The notes beneath the pieces are model-generated. The model was not told where the DNA came from. It did no database searches and saw only the letters and a list, made by a program, of their open reading frames with translations. From CAVZGO01 sp963774935 (lineage in GTDB: Bacteria; Chloroflexota; Anaerolineae; Anaerolineales; UBA4823), in assembly GCA_963774935.1 (NCBI GenBank), contig CAVZGO010000004.1, positions 62,001 to 126,000 of the forward strand: 64,000 nucleotides of DNA. The letters are read 5' to 3'. A program made the position numbers and the translations under genes. Positions 36,381 to 46,920 of this stretch are shown here, one piece after another; position 1 is the first letter of the stretch; each line of letters opens with the position of its first letter.

Positions 36381-39179
36381 ATGAAGTGTCCATATTGCCA
36401 GCAAGAAAACAGCGATACCTACCGATTCTGTCGGCATTGTGGTCAGCAGCGCCCCGTCCAGGCAGCGCCAGGTGTTGGGGCACCTCCTCCATCTGCCCAA
36501 GCTGGACAGGCTATCCCTGTACCTCCTACCCAGCGGGCACCTGAGCCGGAGCCTTATCCCCAGGCTGGGGGACAGCTTGCATCTCCTTCGACGTTACAAT
36601 CACCCATCCCCGGTTACCCGCAAGGCGCGCCTGTGCAGGGTTACCCACCGGCAGGAACACCAGGCACACCATACACCGTGCAAGCCCAATCTTATCCACC
36701 AGAGCAAGCCTACCCACAGGAACAAGCCGCCGCTATGGGCGGCGCTCTTCCGCAAACGGCACAAAAGAAATCTTCGAAGACCAAAGGAATACTCATTGGG
36801 ATTGGAATATTAGCCATATTGGCTCTGGTTGCAGGTGCTGTCTGGTTCTTTGTGCTACCAGGAGGGGGCTTGTTCACTGGCGGGAGTGGGATGGCGATTG
36901 GGGTTCCTCTGGAAGGTGGCGGAAATGATCTGGTACTGCTCAAGTCCGGCCAAGATCTGGAAGACGGTTACACCCTGGCTGAACAAATTGAACCAGCCGT
37001 AAATTCATTTCTGGTCCGGTCTAAAAAAATGCCAGACCGTCCTTTGAGTAACCTGGTGGATAACTTCGGCGGCTTTATACCTGGCACGAATAAGTTCTTG
37101 TACTGGTACCAGAAGGATAATGAGATTCCAATCATGATTTCTGCTCCTGGCAGTGAAGAAGCAGAAGAAATCATGACGACTAAGTCCGAAGACCTCAGCG
37201 GAGTGGTTACCAGCGGAGGAAAGACGCTGGTTTTGGATGAACCGCAAGCTGATCTAACGGGTTGTTATGTTTCGCTTCGTGGCGATACAGCGGACCGGCT
37301 GGCTGAAGGAGATGCCTGCGTCATCTCCTCGGATGAATCCGCCCTGTTAGTGCCTGAAGTGGAGAATGAGCAGTTGAATATGTCGTTGATAACAACTGCT
37401 GATGGCGAAGACACCAGCCTGCTGGACGGTGAGACTGGCAGCAGCACCGTGCGTATCTCCTGGAATGGCGAGCAAGCCGCTTATCTAGAGCAGCAGGAGG
37501 ATCAGTGGCGGGTGATTCTTTTAGATGTTGTTGAGGAAGAAACAATTGCAGAAAGCGAGCTGCATACGCAAATCATCAATTATGAATTTGCGCCATGGGG
37601 GGATGGTCTATTCTATATTGCTGAGGATAACGAAGGAAATCAGCAGCTTTTTGTGTTGAAGGAGGAAGAATTTCAGGAAGTCGACACTGCTGCTAGTATG
37701 GATGCGCGTTTCAATAACAGCGGCAGTCAGGTGGTATACCTGGCGGGGGATGATGATGGGAATTTATCTTTATCCTCCTACAACATAAAGGATGAAGAAA
37801 AGGAGAAGATTACATCTGCCAAAGATCTAGCCTTTGCTGTCTTAGAATCGCCGGAGCGAATTTTATATCGGGAGCAAGACGGAACCAGGTTGACTTTATC
37901 GAGTGCAGATGTCGAAGGATTGGATAGCGTGACGCTATTTGACGAGAGCGATCTGGATCTGGTAGATTCTCTTTGGGAGCCCAGCGAGAATACTCTGTTT
38001 GTGCTTTTGCGCAACACAGATGGTCGGATTAGTTTATTTGTCTCACCATTTGATAAAGAAGAAGGGTATTTTCTTGTTGAGGATTGGTTCGAGTTTAACC
38101 TGCTAAATATCTCGCCGAACAAAAAGCAGGTGGTTTTTTCTGGACGGGAGCAAGAAGCTGACCAGCTGGCTATTCATGCAATCGACCTTGAGGATGGGGC
38201 AGATGCAGTCGAGCTGGATGACCAGTTAGAGGCGGTTACGACTGCGGTTTTCACTTCGAATAGCAAGGAAGTCCTCTATACAGCTCGAACCGGAACAGAA
38301 CCAAACCAGGTGGAAATACGGAGTGTGGTGGCGGATGGTGAGGATTCAGCATATATCGAATATGAGGAGGCTTATTTAGTAGCCGTGCAGTGGTCGCCCA
38401 TGAATCCATTCCTGTCTATTCCGTGGCGCTCGACTTCTGGAGTCAGCGAGAGCATCGTCAGTCCAGAAATATTGTGCACACGCACCATCGCTCTATCGGT
38501 AGGTTCTGCTCAAATGGACAATATCGGGAGCGGAGAAAAATTGTGCTTTACCTTCCCCACCGAAGAAGCCAAGACTTATCATGTGCGGGTCGAGAGTATC
38601 GCTGATCTTGATCCTGTCCTGAAAATATTGGATGAGAAGAACGACGTTCTGGTGGAAGATGATGATAGCGGGGCTGGTCTTGACCCGGTCGCGAATTTCA
38701 CCGCCCAATCGGCTGGAACTTATACCATCCAGGTAGTGGAAAAAGAGGATAAAACGGGTGATCTGCGCGTTACCGTTCGCGAAGGGCAAAGTGACAACTC
38801 CTTCGATAATGCTTTCCCGCTGTCATTTGACACAACCACGCGCGGTGCAATCACGGATGTCAATCCGGTCTACATCCAATCGTATGATTATCGTACATAC
38901 GGGAATCTCTATTACTTCGATGGGGTCGCCGGTCAATCAATCCGTATCGACGTGGCAGCGCATTCCCTGGGATCTGAGCTGGTGCCTCGCGTGCTGGTTT
39001 TTGACCCAAACCAGGCTGCCTTAAAAGAGGACAATGTCCAGGTAATCGGGAACCAGGATTATTCATTCCAGTACACTTTATTGACCGAGGGCAGGCATTA
39101 CATCCTGATCCAGGATAATACCGACCGGTTTGGCAGCGCCGATAAATTCTATTATGATGTTCTGCTCTCCAACAGATAA
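36381..39179 (+). CDS. Zinc ribbon receptor with extracellular propeller-like and PPC domains
   Basis: ATG at 36381 is chosen because ACGAGGAG ends six bases before it. One ribbon (CPYCQQENSDTYRFCRHCG), about 100 Pro/Gln/Tyr-rich residues, one membrane helix (GILIGIGILAILALVAGAVWFFV) and then about 760 residues outside. The middle part has repeated strands with DG/NG turns (SWNGEQAAYLEQQEDQWRVI, NNSGSQVVYLAGDDDGNLSL) like a TolB/WD40-type propeller. Two pre-peptidase C-terminal (PPC) beta-sandwiches end it (GEKLCFTFPTEEAKTYHVRV; LYYFDGVAGQSIRIDVAAHS). No enzyme motif. Likely sensor or adhesion head. It follows the DA1-like gene by 17 bases. Confidence 0.78.
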   Translation: MKCPYCQQENSDTYRFCRHCGQQRPVQAAPGVGAPPPSAQAGQAIPVPPTQRAPEPEPYPQAGGQLASPSTLQSPIPGYPQGAPVQGYPPAGTPGTPYTVQAQSYPPEQAYPQEQAAAMGGALPQTAQKKSSKTKGILIGIGILAILALVAGAVWFFVLPGGGLFTGGSGMAIGVPLEGGGNDLVLLKSGQDLEDGYTLAEQIEPAVNSFLVRSKKMPDRPLSNLVDNFGGFIPGTNKFLYWYQKDNEIPIMISAPGSEEAEEIMTTKSEDLSGVVTSGGKTLVLDEPQADLTGCYVSLRGDTADRLAEGDACVISSDESALLVPEVENEQLNMSLITTADGEDTSLLDGETGSSTVRISWNGEQAAYLEQQEDQWRVILLDVVEEETIAESELHTQIINYEFAPWGDGLFYIAEDNEGNQQLFVLKEEEFQEVDTAASMDARFNNSGSQVVYLAGDDDGNLSLSSYNIKDEEKEKITSAKDLAFAVLESPERILYREQDGTRLTLSSADVEGLDSVTLFDESDLDLVDSLWEPSENTLFVLLRNTDGRISLFVSPFDKEEGYFLVEDWFEFNLLNISPNKKQVVFSGREQEADQLAIHAIDLEDGADAVELDDQLEAVTTAVFTSNSKEVLYTARTGTEPNQVEIRSVVADGEDSAYIEYEEAYLVAVQWSPMNPFLSIPWRSTSGVSESIVSPEILCTRTIALSVGSAQMDNIGSGEKLCFTFPTEEAKTYHVRVESIADLDPVLKILDEKNDVLVEDDDSGAGLDPVANFTAQSAGTYTIQVVEKEDKTGDLRVTVREGQSDNSFDNAFPLSFDTTTRGAITDVNPVYIQSYDYRTYGNLYYFDGVAGQSIRIDVAAHSLGSELVPRVLVFDPNQAALKEDNVQVIGNQDYSFQYTLLTEGRHYILIQDNTDRFGSADKFYYDVLLSNR

Positions 39180-39199
39180 ACCGGACTAACGAGCTCGGC

Positions 39200-40589
39200 A
39201 TGTCAGCTTCATTGAATTTGAGCTGTGCACTTTCGCGACCGGCGATACCCGTCACCGGGCAGCCACAATTACTTTACCTCTTACTGGAGGCAACTGGTGG
39301 TGAAGGCGCGGATTCTTTACCCACCCACCTCGACCTGGTGATTGACTGCAGTGATTCGATGCGGGTTCGCCTGGTGACGGATGAGCAGTTCAAGCAACTG
39401 GCCCAGTATGGGTATGCTCAGGAGGTGCTTACAGATGGCGTTCCGGCATACCAGATCACTTCAGTGCCTCCTGAAGCGTTGCGCCAGTTCCCGCGCCGGA
39501 TAGATTACGTGGCTGAAGCGCTGGTCATCGCCAGCGAGTATCTGCGCGCAGCGGATTGCTTCTCCTTAATCGCCTTTGCCGGGCAGGCGCTGGTGATGGT
39601 GCCTTCCAGCAAGGGTAAGGATCGAGCGCGTTTGCAGCAGGCTGCAAGAGAGCTCGAATACTTGAACCTGGGGGACAGCACTCAAATGGATGAGGGTTTA
39701 GCCCTGGCGCTGGAAGAGAACCAGCGCAACCCAAAAAGCGGCTGCGCAGGTCGATTGGTGCTGCTGACGGATGGGCATACCCGAAATGTAAGTGAATGCT
39801 ACACCTGGGCAAAACAAGCCCGGCAGGCAGGGTTAACCCTATCAACGATGGGGATCGGGAGTGAGTTCAATGAAGACCTGTTGATTCCCCTGGCTGATCT
39901 GACGGGTGGAAATGCGTATTATATTGAGAACTCCTGATCAAATTCCTGCCGCATTTAGAAAAGAATTGGGTGCAGCACTGCATGTCAGTTATCGCAATGT
40001 AGATATAAAGCTGCAGCTTCCCGTGGGTGTAACATTGCGCGATGTGCATCGGGTTACACCAGAATTAGGAAATTTTGACCCAGGTCCTAACCAGGGTGGC
40101 AGTTATGCGCTACTGCTAGGAAATTATGATCCTTCCTTGCCACAATCTTTACTACTTGAAGTAGTTGTACCTGGATGGATGGCAGGCAATTATCGTTTAT
40201 GCCAGGCGGTGCTCACCTGGGAGGATCCGGACGGTGGGCTATCGAGACCCAATCAGCGCCAGGATGTGGTCATTCAAGTGGTTGAAGGTGCGGCAGGCAA
40301 CTATAACCAGCGTGTGATGAATGTCGTCGAAAAAGTAGGTGCTTACAAGCTCGGCACCCAGGCTTTGGATGCTGCGCGGCAGGGGGACAAAGGTCTGGCA
40401 ACCCAGCGGTTGCGCCAGGCAGCTACCCGACTCTTAGACCTCGGAGAACAGAGCCTGGCAGACGCCATGCAGAGGCAGGCTGACAGCCTCGAGAACAGTG
40501 GCACCGTGGATTCTACTGCTACGAAAAGGCTGCGCTACGACACCCGCCGGATCGCGCAAAATCCTGTGACAGACAAACCCAACGATTAG
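39200..40589 (+). CDS. vWA-domain protein (one frameshift)
   Basis: The vWA MIDAS site reads DCSDSM (DxSxS), with GDSTQMDEG and LLTDGH completing it. Between strand 1 and helix 1 there is an unusual insert of about 40 residues (FKQLAQYGYAQEVLTDGVPA). After a one-base shift near 39920-39935 the C-terminal part continues with beta strands and the helical tail shared by the three vWA proteins (VMNVVEKVGAYKLGTQALDA, ATQRLRQAATRLLDLGEQ). It ends near RYDTRRI, a Thr with Ile at +3. No signal peptide; cytoplasmic. It is the most divergent of the three and may have a different partner. Confidence 0.8.
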
Positions 40590-40645
40590 ATCTATATCAG
40601 AGTGGTTATTAATCGCTACCGATAATTATCTTCAAGGAGAAATCC

Positions 40646-41908
40646 ATGCCGGAAATATTACAGTTATCCAGTCTGTGTAATAAAGCAGCGGTGCCGATCT
40701 TGCAGCAGCCGCAGCTTGTGTATTTGTTGACTGAATTGACGCCGGGTGAGGTGATGGTCAATGTGCGCATGCCGTTGAACTTTACACTGGTGCTGGACCG
40801 CAGTGGGTCGATGGCAGGCGAAAAGCTGCGCACGATGAAAGCTGCGGTGAAAAATATCATCGACCAGCTGAAACCAGAGGATATCGTTTCGATAATTACA
40901 TTTGAGACTCGCACCCAGGTGCTCGTGCCAGCCCAATCAGCAATGAATAAAGATGAAATTAAGCGAAAAGTCGATAAGATTGATGACGGTGGTGGCACCA
41001 ATATGGCGCCTGGTTTACGCGAAGGGTTAAGCCAGGTAAGCCAGTATCTGGCTCTAAATCGGGTCAGCCGGATTATCCTGCTGACCGATGGTGAAGCCAC
41101 GGATAAAGAAGATGATTCACGCCGTGTTGCCAGCGAAGCGGGGGAGAAAAATATCCCGATTATCGGCCTGGGATTTGGCAAAGATTGGAAGCATGATTTC
41201 TTGCTTGACCTGGCAGATCGCAGCATTCGAGCTCCAGGGACACAGAGCGGGTATGCGCATTACATACCCACTCCGAATGATGTCAATCGAATCTTCCAGG
41301 AAGTCTTTCAATCTATGCAGGTGGTTGCCCAGGATGTGTCCGTCACCATTCGGATGGTACAGGGGCTGGAGGCTCGCCGGGTATGGCAGGTCGTGCCGAT
41401 GATCAAAGATATTGGGCGGACTGCGGTTCAAGGAAGGGCGATCGTTATCCCGGTCGGGCAGCTCGAGAAGGGCGGTACAGCCTTCCTGGCTGAGATCATG
41501 CTGCCACCCAGGCCGGCTGGTGCAGTACGTATTGCCCAAACTGATGTAACCTACACAACACCTGGACTGGGGCCACAGCGAAGCGCCGTGGACCTGATTG
41601 TGCAGTTCACGCCTGATCTGGAGGCTTCTAAGCGTCAAAATGGACACGTGATGAATATCGTGGAGCGTGTCCAGGCTTATAAGCTGCAAACGCAAGCGCT
41701 GGATGAAGCCGAGATTGGAAATGTGACCGGGGCGACACAAAAGCTACGCCAGGCTGTCACTATTTTGCTCTCGCAGGGCGAAACCGATTTGGCGAACCAG
41801 ATGCAGCAGGAAGCTAACCGGCTGGAGCAGTCGGGGGAAATCTCAAACGAAGGAAAGAAAACGATCAAGCTGACCAGTCGAAAGACGGTTAAGCTCAGCG
41901 ATCAGTGA
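40646..41908 (+). CDS. vWA-domain protein
   Basis: A 420-residue paralogue of the vWA gene at 21.4 kb. The MIDAS site is intact: DRSGSMAGEKL, GGGTNMAPG and LLTDGEA. The shared helical tail follows (VMNIVERVQAYKLQTQALDE, ATQKLRQAVTILLSQGE), ending in Lys/Thr-rich KLTSRKTVKLSDQ, with a Thr that has Leu at +3. AAGGAGAAATCC precedes the ATG. It comes 56 bases after the previous vWA gene and is followed at once by a ribbon protein. Confidence 0.85.
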   Translation: MPEILQLSSLCNKAAVPILQQPQLVYLLTELTPGEVMVNVRMPLNFTLVLDRSGSMAGEKLRTMKAAVKNIIDQLKPEDIVSIITFETRTQVLVPAQSAMNKDEIKRKVDKIDDGGGTNMAPGLREGLSQVSQYLALNRVSRIILLTDGEATDKEDDSRRVASEAGEKNIPIIGLGFGKDWKHDFLLDLADRSIRAPGTQSGYAHYIPTPNDVNRIFQEVFQSMQVVAQDVSVTIRMVQGLEARRVWQVVPMIKDIGRTAVQGRAIVIPVGQLEKGGTAFLAEIMLPPRPAGAVRIAQTDVTYTTPGLGPQRSAVDLIVQFTPDLEASKRQNGHVMNIVERVQAYKLQTQALDEAEIGNVTGATQKLRQAVTILLSQGETDLANQMQQEANRLEQSGEISNEGKKTIKLTSRKTVKLSDQ

Positions 41909-41932
41909 TTGCCTGTTGATGAGGAGGTAAGA

Positions 41933-43091
41933 ATGACCACTAATTGTCCGAATTGCGGTAAGCCTGTACGCCCTGGGGCGAAATTTTGTGGGAATTGCGG
42001 AACAACGATGGTGCTGCCGGTGCAACCAGCTGTTCCGGATGCACTGGCAAAATCTACCTGCCCGTTCTGCGGCAGCCCGGTGAGACCCGAAGCCAAGTTT
42101 TGTCCGGTGTGCGGTAAAGTTTTGACACCGCCACCAGCAAAACAAGAAACGCCAGTCCCGCAACCCCAGGCAGGGACGCCGCCGGCTCAAGCGCCGGCTG
42201 CTGCGCAACCGGCAATACCCGCAGGAAAGCAGGAGCCTGAGGCGAAAAAAGCCACCAAGGTCAAGGGCGGGAAAAAATCACCAATCCTGTGGATTGTCGG
42301 GATCCTGGTTATATTGCTCCTGGTCATCGCTGGCATTCTTTTGATCGTCGATCCATTTGGCTGGCGAGGTGAGGGCGAGGGCACGCCGGTTCAGGAAGAA
42401 ACAGTCACACCCACTGCTGAATCGACGAGCTCAACACCTACCAGCACTGCTCTGCCGCTTACACCAACACCGACTATTCCGGCAGCTACTGCGACGCCAA
42501 CGAATTGAATCGGGTGCTGTCATTCCACCGGGGCTGGAAACGGCTACCGCAAGTCCAGGACAACCTGCTCCAGGAGCAACGCTACTGGATGACAATTTCA
42601 CCGGTCCGTTAGATGAAAACTGGCAAGTGTGGGGCTCACCTGATTTGATATCCAGTAATGGACGTATGGAGCTGAAGAGCCCTGCCCCAGGGCAGGCGGG
42701 TGCTAGCTCGATCATCACCTTCCCGTTAGGTGCGGGTGTTGTCATCCAGTTCCAGGCTGGGCTGCTGAGCGAAGGCGATGCAGACCAGTTGTGGTTTGAC
42801 TGGCAACCGGCTGGGGTTCAATGGGATGCCGGCACCCCGGCTGGTCCCCTACACATAACCATTCTTCCAGGAGAGATCACTGCCCAAACCAACCAGGCTT
42901 CTGCGAACCAGACAACCAGTGGAAATGGTGCTCATCTCTATGAAATCAGAATCCTGGATAGTCTTAGAGTTTCTTTCCTGATCGACGGAAAAGAGCTGGC
43001 AAAGCTACCCTTGGGGGCAGTGGAAGGCGAAGGCTCGATCTCGTTTACCGGGCAGGGCTGGGTAGATGACGTCAAAGTTTATGGCCCCTGA
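41933..43091 (+). CDS. Double zinc ribbon membrane protein with lectin-like head (one frameshift)
   Basis: GAGGAGGTAAG before the ATG at 41933 fixes the start. Two ribbons (CPNCGKPVRPGAKFCGNCG; CPFCGSPVRPEAKFCPVCG), a Pro/Gln-rich linker, a helix (PILWIVGILVILLLVIAGILLIV) and a Thr/Pro-rich spacer. A one-base shift near 42500-42510 leads into a beta-sandwich (LLDDNFTGPLDENWQVWGSP, ISFTGQGWVDDVKVYG) of the kind seen in concanavalin/LamG-like (DUF1080-type) sugar-binding domains. Likely a ribbon-tagged surface sensor for a polysaccharide or glycan (inference). Confidence 0.72.
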
Positions 43092-43130
43092 TCGGATTTT
43101 TATTGAGGTAAAGGTAGTAGGAGCGTGAAC

Positions 43131-44850
43131 ATGTCAGGAAGTGGTACTTGCCCACACTGCGGGCAGGTGCATCGCAGTGGCGCACGTTTTTGTCCTTCAA
43201 CAGGCAGGATCCTGGATCAGTCTGCTATGGCGGGGGGATCTGGTGGTGGGATGCCTGGCACTCCAGGTCCGGTCGGAGGTCCTGGTGGAGCAGCGGGTCT
43301 GCCGGTCGGCATGACCGGTCGCTTGCCGCCGAATATGATGCTGCACCAGCGCTACGTCATTCTTGAAAAAGCAGGTCAGGGTGGTATGGCGGCAGTGTAT
43401 AAGGCGATTGACACATGGAGCCCGGGAACATTATGGGCAGTGAAGGAAATGAGCGACTCGGGTGCAACCAGCGCCGAAGAGCGTGCCAATGCAATCCAAA
43501 GCTTTCATCAGGAAGCCACCCTGCTACGCGCTTTATCGCATAAAAACCTACCCAAGGTGATTGATGCCTTCACCGAAGGCGGAAAACATTACCTGGTCAT
43601 GGAGTTTGTCACCGGTCAGACTTTACAATCTCTCCTGGAGTCGCGCCAGCACCCAGTATCCGAAAAAGAGGTCCTGCATTGGGCTGATCAGCTCTGTGAT
43701 GTACTGCAATACCTGCACTCACAAAGCCAGCCGATCATCTTTCGCGATTTAAAGCCCAGCAATATTATGGTGACCCCCACCGGGCAGATCAAGCTGATCG
43801 ATTTCGGGATTGTACGTTTCTTTAAACCCGGTAAAACCAAAGACACCCAGGCAATCGGTACCCTCGGATATTGTGCCCCAGAAGCCACAAGCGGGCAAAC
43901 CGATGCGCGCAGCGACATATACTCATTGTGTGTCACGCTTCATCAGCTGCTGACTTTGCATGATCCTGCCACAACGATTTATAACATTCCACCGGTGCGT
44001 AAATTAAATCCAGGGGTGTCAGCGGAATTGGAACGCGTGCTCATCAAAGGCTGCCAGAACCAGCGAGAGCAACGCTGGGCAAGTGCCACAGACTTGCGAA
44101 TGCAGCTGGTTCAAATTTCAACCGGTGGGCGGCAACCCCCAGTATATGTCACACCGGCTGGCTCGATGGTGTCAGCATCAAAACCCCAGGTCGCTGCAGC
44201 AAGCCCGGTTGCCCCCACAAAAATTGGACCCGCATACGCCACACCAGCCCCAGGCACACATGGCTTAACCCAAAGATTGGCGATGATGGCAGTGCAGCTC
44301 TCTGGTCGGCAGTTTGCAGCCATCCTGGTTGGATTGGTCTTTCTGCTGGTTATTCCGACTGTGCTGCTGGCGCCGGTGTTTGAAGACTGGGGCGCCGAAT
44401 TCAACCGAATACCCATCTACACCATGTTTGGCATTCTGGGGTATTCAGCCTTGCCGAAACGCGGGGTGGCATTTCTCTCCCAGTCGCTATTGACGCTGGC
44501 ATTGACTCTTGCCGATCAAGATTGTTCTCGATGTGGAAAACTACACTTACCTGGAATTATTCCTGGCAGTGCTGGCAATCGGACTGGTTGCCGAAGTATG
44601 GCTGATTCTCCTGCCCGCGGTACGTGGAAAGGTCGGTGGCGCAAGCTGGGTTCGCGAGGCGATCTGGATCTCGCTCCTGGGTCTCATGGTGATGGCAGTT
44701 TTTTATGGCATCTTGTATGACCTGGATACCGTGCTAGATCCCCTAAAATGGGTTCTCGCCGTCGTTTTTGCTTTGGTGGGTTGGTTTATTGGTGATTTTA
44801 TTTCCCAATTTCTACTTTATCGAAAAATCGGGTTGCCCCACAGGCCCTGA
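43131..44850 (+). CDS. Zinc ribbon Ser/Thr kinase with polytopic membrane tail (one frameshift)
   Basis: ATG at 43131 lies seven bases after AGGAG; an in-frame GTG at 43125 is too close. The ribbon is modified (CPHCGQVHRSGARFCPSTGR: last Cys pair incomplete, CPST). A Gly/Pro linker leads to a kinase with GQGGMAAVYKA, AVKEM, and FRDLKPSN in place of HRDLKPxN (Phe204, Asp206), then DFG and GTLGYCAPE. The C-terminal part has five or six helices, with a one-base frame shift near 44510 joining LTLALTL to PIKIVLDVENYTYLEL. The topology differs from the single-helix kinases nearby: the signal input may be in the membrane. Stop at 44850. Confidence 0.83.
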
Positions 44851-44870
44851 GACAAGCGGGGAGGGTGATG

Positions 44871-45296
44871 ATGCAGACCAACCAAAAACGCAAGTCATTG
44901 ACCGGAATCATTATTCTGCAGGTGATCAGCCTGTTGATATTTGCTTTTGTTGTGCTGGCCCTGGTGATGCGCCAGTTTGGAGGCGGTGAGCAGGGGGAGA
45001 TTACGCCCTCGGCAGCTCCTGGAGAAACAACAGCCACCGCCACGCAGCCTTTACCGGATGCGATGACCACGCCCACTTCCACCCTGGCGTTGATCGCACC
45101 TCTGGAAACCCCAACGGTGGCGAGCCAATCACCTGCCAGCGGTGGAACCACTGAATATGAGGTAGAGGTCGGCGATACATTAAGCGAGATCGCCCTCCGG
45201 TTGGGTGTGCCCCTTCAGACGCTGAAGGAATTGAATCCATTTATCAACTTTGATATTTTAATACCCGGTCAAATACTGACCATCCCTGGCCAATGA
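44871..45296 (+). CDS. Membrane-anchored LysM protein
   Basis: About 141 residues: a basic start, one helix (GIIILQVISLLIFAFVVLALV), a Thr/Pro/Ala-rich spacer and one LysM domain (YEVEVGDTLSEIALRLGVPL ... LIPGQILTIP). LysM binds N-acetylglucosamine-containing glycans, usually peptidoglycan. GGGGAGGG at 44858-44865 fits the ATG at 44871 best; three start codons in a row are possible. Lying between two kinase genes, it may tie the complex to the cell wall (inference). Confidence 0.85.
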   Translation: MQTNQKRKSLTGIIILQVISLLIFAFVVLALVMRQFGGGEQGEITPSAAPGETTATATQPLPDAMTTPTSTLALIAPLETPTVASQSPASGGTTEYEVEVGDTLSEIALRLGVPLQTLKELNPFINFDILIPGQILTIPGQ

Positions 45297-45359
45297 GTGG
45301 GACCATAAATACGAATCTGCACAACCTCTGCACTTAGGTTTTATACCAGGAGGCTTGTA

Positions 45360-46859
45360 ATGGGATTTCAAACGGGACAAGTTATCAACAGCCGTTATCG
45401 GATCGTGCGCCTTTTGGGTCAAGGGGGATTTGGCGCTGTTTATCGCGCCTGGGACATGAATTTGAACCAGGCGTGTGCACTCAAGGAAAACCTGGATACT
45501 TCGCCCGAAGCACAGCGGCAGTTCGCCCGTGAAGCGACGGTCCTGGCGCGCCTGGCGCATCCAAACTTGCCGCGCGTGACAGATCACTTTTCGGTATCCG
45601 GCCAGGGTCAATACCTGGTGATGGATTATGTCGAGGGGGAGGATCTGGAAGCCATGGTCAAGCGCCAGGGACCGGTTACAACCGAACAGGCGCTTTCCTG
45701 GATCTCGCAGGTTGCGGATGCACTGATTTACCTGCACAACCAAAATCCACCCGTGCTTCACCGGGACATCAAACCAGCCAACATTCGCATCACACCGGAC
45801 GGGAGGGCGCTGCTGGTCGATTTTGGGCTGGTAAAGTTCTACGACCCGAATTTGCGCACCACCATGGGGGCACGCGCCGTTACACCAGGCTATTCTCCGC
45901 CCGAGCAATATGGCAAAGGTGCTACCGATGTACGCACCGATATCTACGCACTGGGAGCTACGCTGTATGATTTGCTGACCGGGCAGGAACCGCTTGAAAG
46001 CGTGCAGCGTATGGCAGGCGACCAGTTCATGCCAGCCCACCAGCTCAATGCAGCCATCCCACCGACGATCAGCGATACCGTGGAGCGGGCAATGTCACTG
46101 ACGCCTTCACAGCGCTACCAGTCGATGGAGGAATTCAAAAAGCATCTGGCTGGCAGCGAATCAGGTGCGCAGCCTGTGCCTCCGTTGGTCAGAGGAGCGG
46201 CAGCCACCGTGATGGCAGGTGCTGCAGCAGGCGCGACCCCATCGCAACCTCCCCCCGTGGTAGCAGGTACCTCCAAGCCAGCCTCTACACCGGTTTTTGC
46301 GCCGGTCGGAGGTTCAGTATCCGTGCCGCCCGCTGTTCCTGCAATGGGCCAGCCGGCGGCAAAAAAGCGCGGCAGGGGCTGGATTTTCGCAGTGGTTTTA
46401 CTTTTCGTGGCGGCATTGGCAGCAGGCTTCTGGATTTTTGATCCCCTGGGAGTGTTTGGGGGAGGCCGAGATGAGACAGCCACGCCGGAATCCATAGCTA
46501 CCTCAGCGTCAAACGCTAGCGGACAAGGTGCAACAGCGACAATGGTCTTAACCCAGCCAGGGCCGACTCGGACATCGTTCTCCAAGCCGAGCCCAACTGC
46601 CACGCGCACCGCTACCAGCCTGGCGCCAACACGCACCTCGACGCCTACCAGAACTGCAATACCAACCGCCACGCGAACCTCTGGCGGTGCGCCAGCTCAA
46701 CCCACCAGCACAGTCCGACCTACCCAACCACCGACATCACCAACGAACACCCCCAGACCGGTGCAACCGACACAGCCACCTCCGCCTCCACCAACGGAGC
46801 CGCCACCGCCTCCTCCAACAGAGCCACCGCCACCAGAGCCAACAGCTCCGCCACCGTAA
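45360..46859 (+). CDS. Transmembrane Ser/Thr kinase with Pro-rich extracellular tail
   Basis: AGGAGGCTTGTA precedes the ATG. The kinase domain (12-265) is complete: GQGGFGAVYRA, Lys42 in CALKEN, HRDIKPAN (Asp136), DFG (Asp154), GYSPPEQYG. A Pro/Ala linker, one helix (GWIFAVVLLFVAALAAGFWIF, about 345-365) and a tail of about 130 residues follow, first Thr-Arg-rich (PTRTAT repeats) and then almost only Pro, Glu and Thr (PPPPPTEPPPPPPTEPP). No folded sensor domain is seen; the tail may span or bind the wall. It has no zinc ribbon, unlike the kinases at 43.1 and 50.4 kb. Confidence 0.92.
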   Translation: MGFQTGQVINSRYRIVRLLGQGGFGAVYRAWDMNLNQACALKENLDTSPEAQRQFAREATVLARLAHPNLPRVTDHFSVSGQGQYLVMDYVEGEDLEAMVKRQGPVTTEQALSWISQVADALIYLHNQNPPVLHRDIKPANIRITPDGRALLVDFGLVKFYDPNLRTTMGARAVTPGYSPPEQYGKGATDVRTDIYALGATLYDLLTGQEPLESVQRMAGDQFMPAHQLNAAIPPTISDTVERAMSLTPSQRYQSMEEFKKHLAGSESGAQPVPPLVRGAAATVMAGAAAGATPSQPPPVVAGTSKPASTPVFAPVGGSVSVPPAVPAMGQPAAKKRGRGWIFAVVLLFVAALAAGFWIFDPLGVFGGGRDETATPESIATSASNASGQGATATMVLTQPGPTRTSFSKPSPTATRTATSLAPTRTSTPTRTAIPTATRTSGGAPAQPTSTVRPTQPPTSPTNTPRPVQPTQPPPPPPTEPPPPPPTEPPPPEPTAPPP

Positions 46860-46920
46860 GATATTCCCATAATCAGCTACAAACTATCGACTTCTCGATT
46901 TAGTCCGAAGGAGGACCATT

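Noticed and set aside
46600..46857. Repetitive CCA/CCT-rich DNA resembling a tandem repeat or CRISPR
   Set aside because: It encodes the Thr/Pro/Glu-rich tail of the kinase in frame; there are no equal-length repeats with unique spacers.
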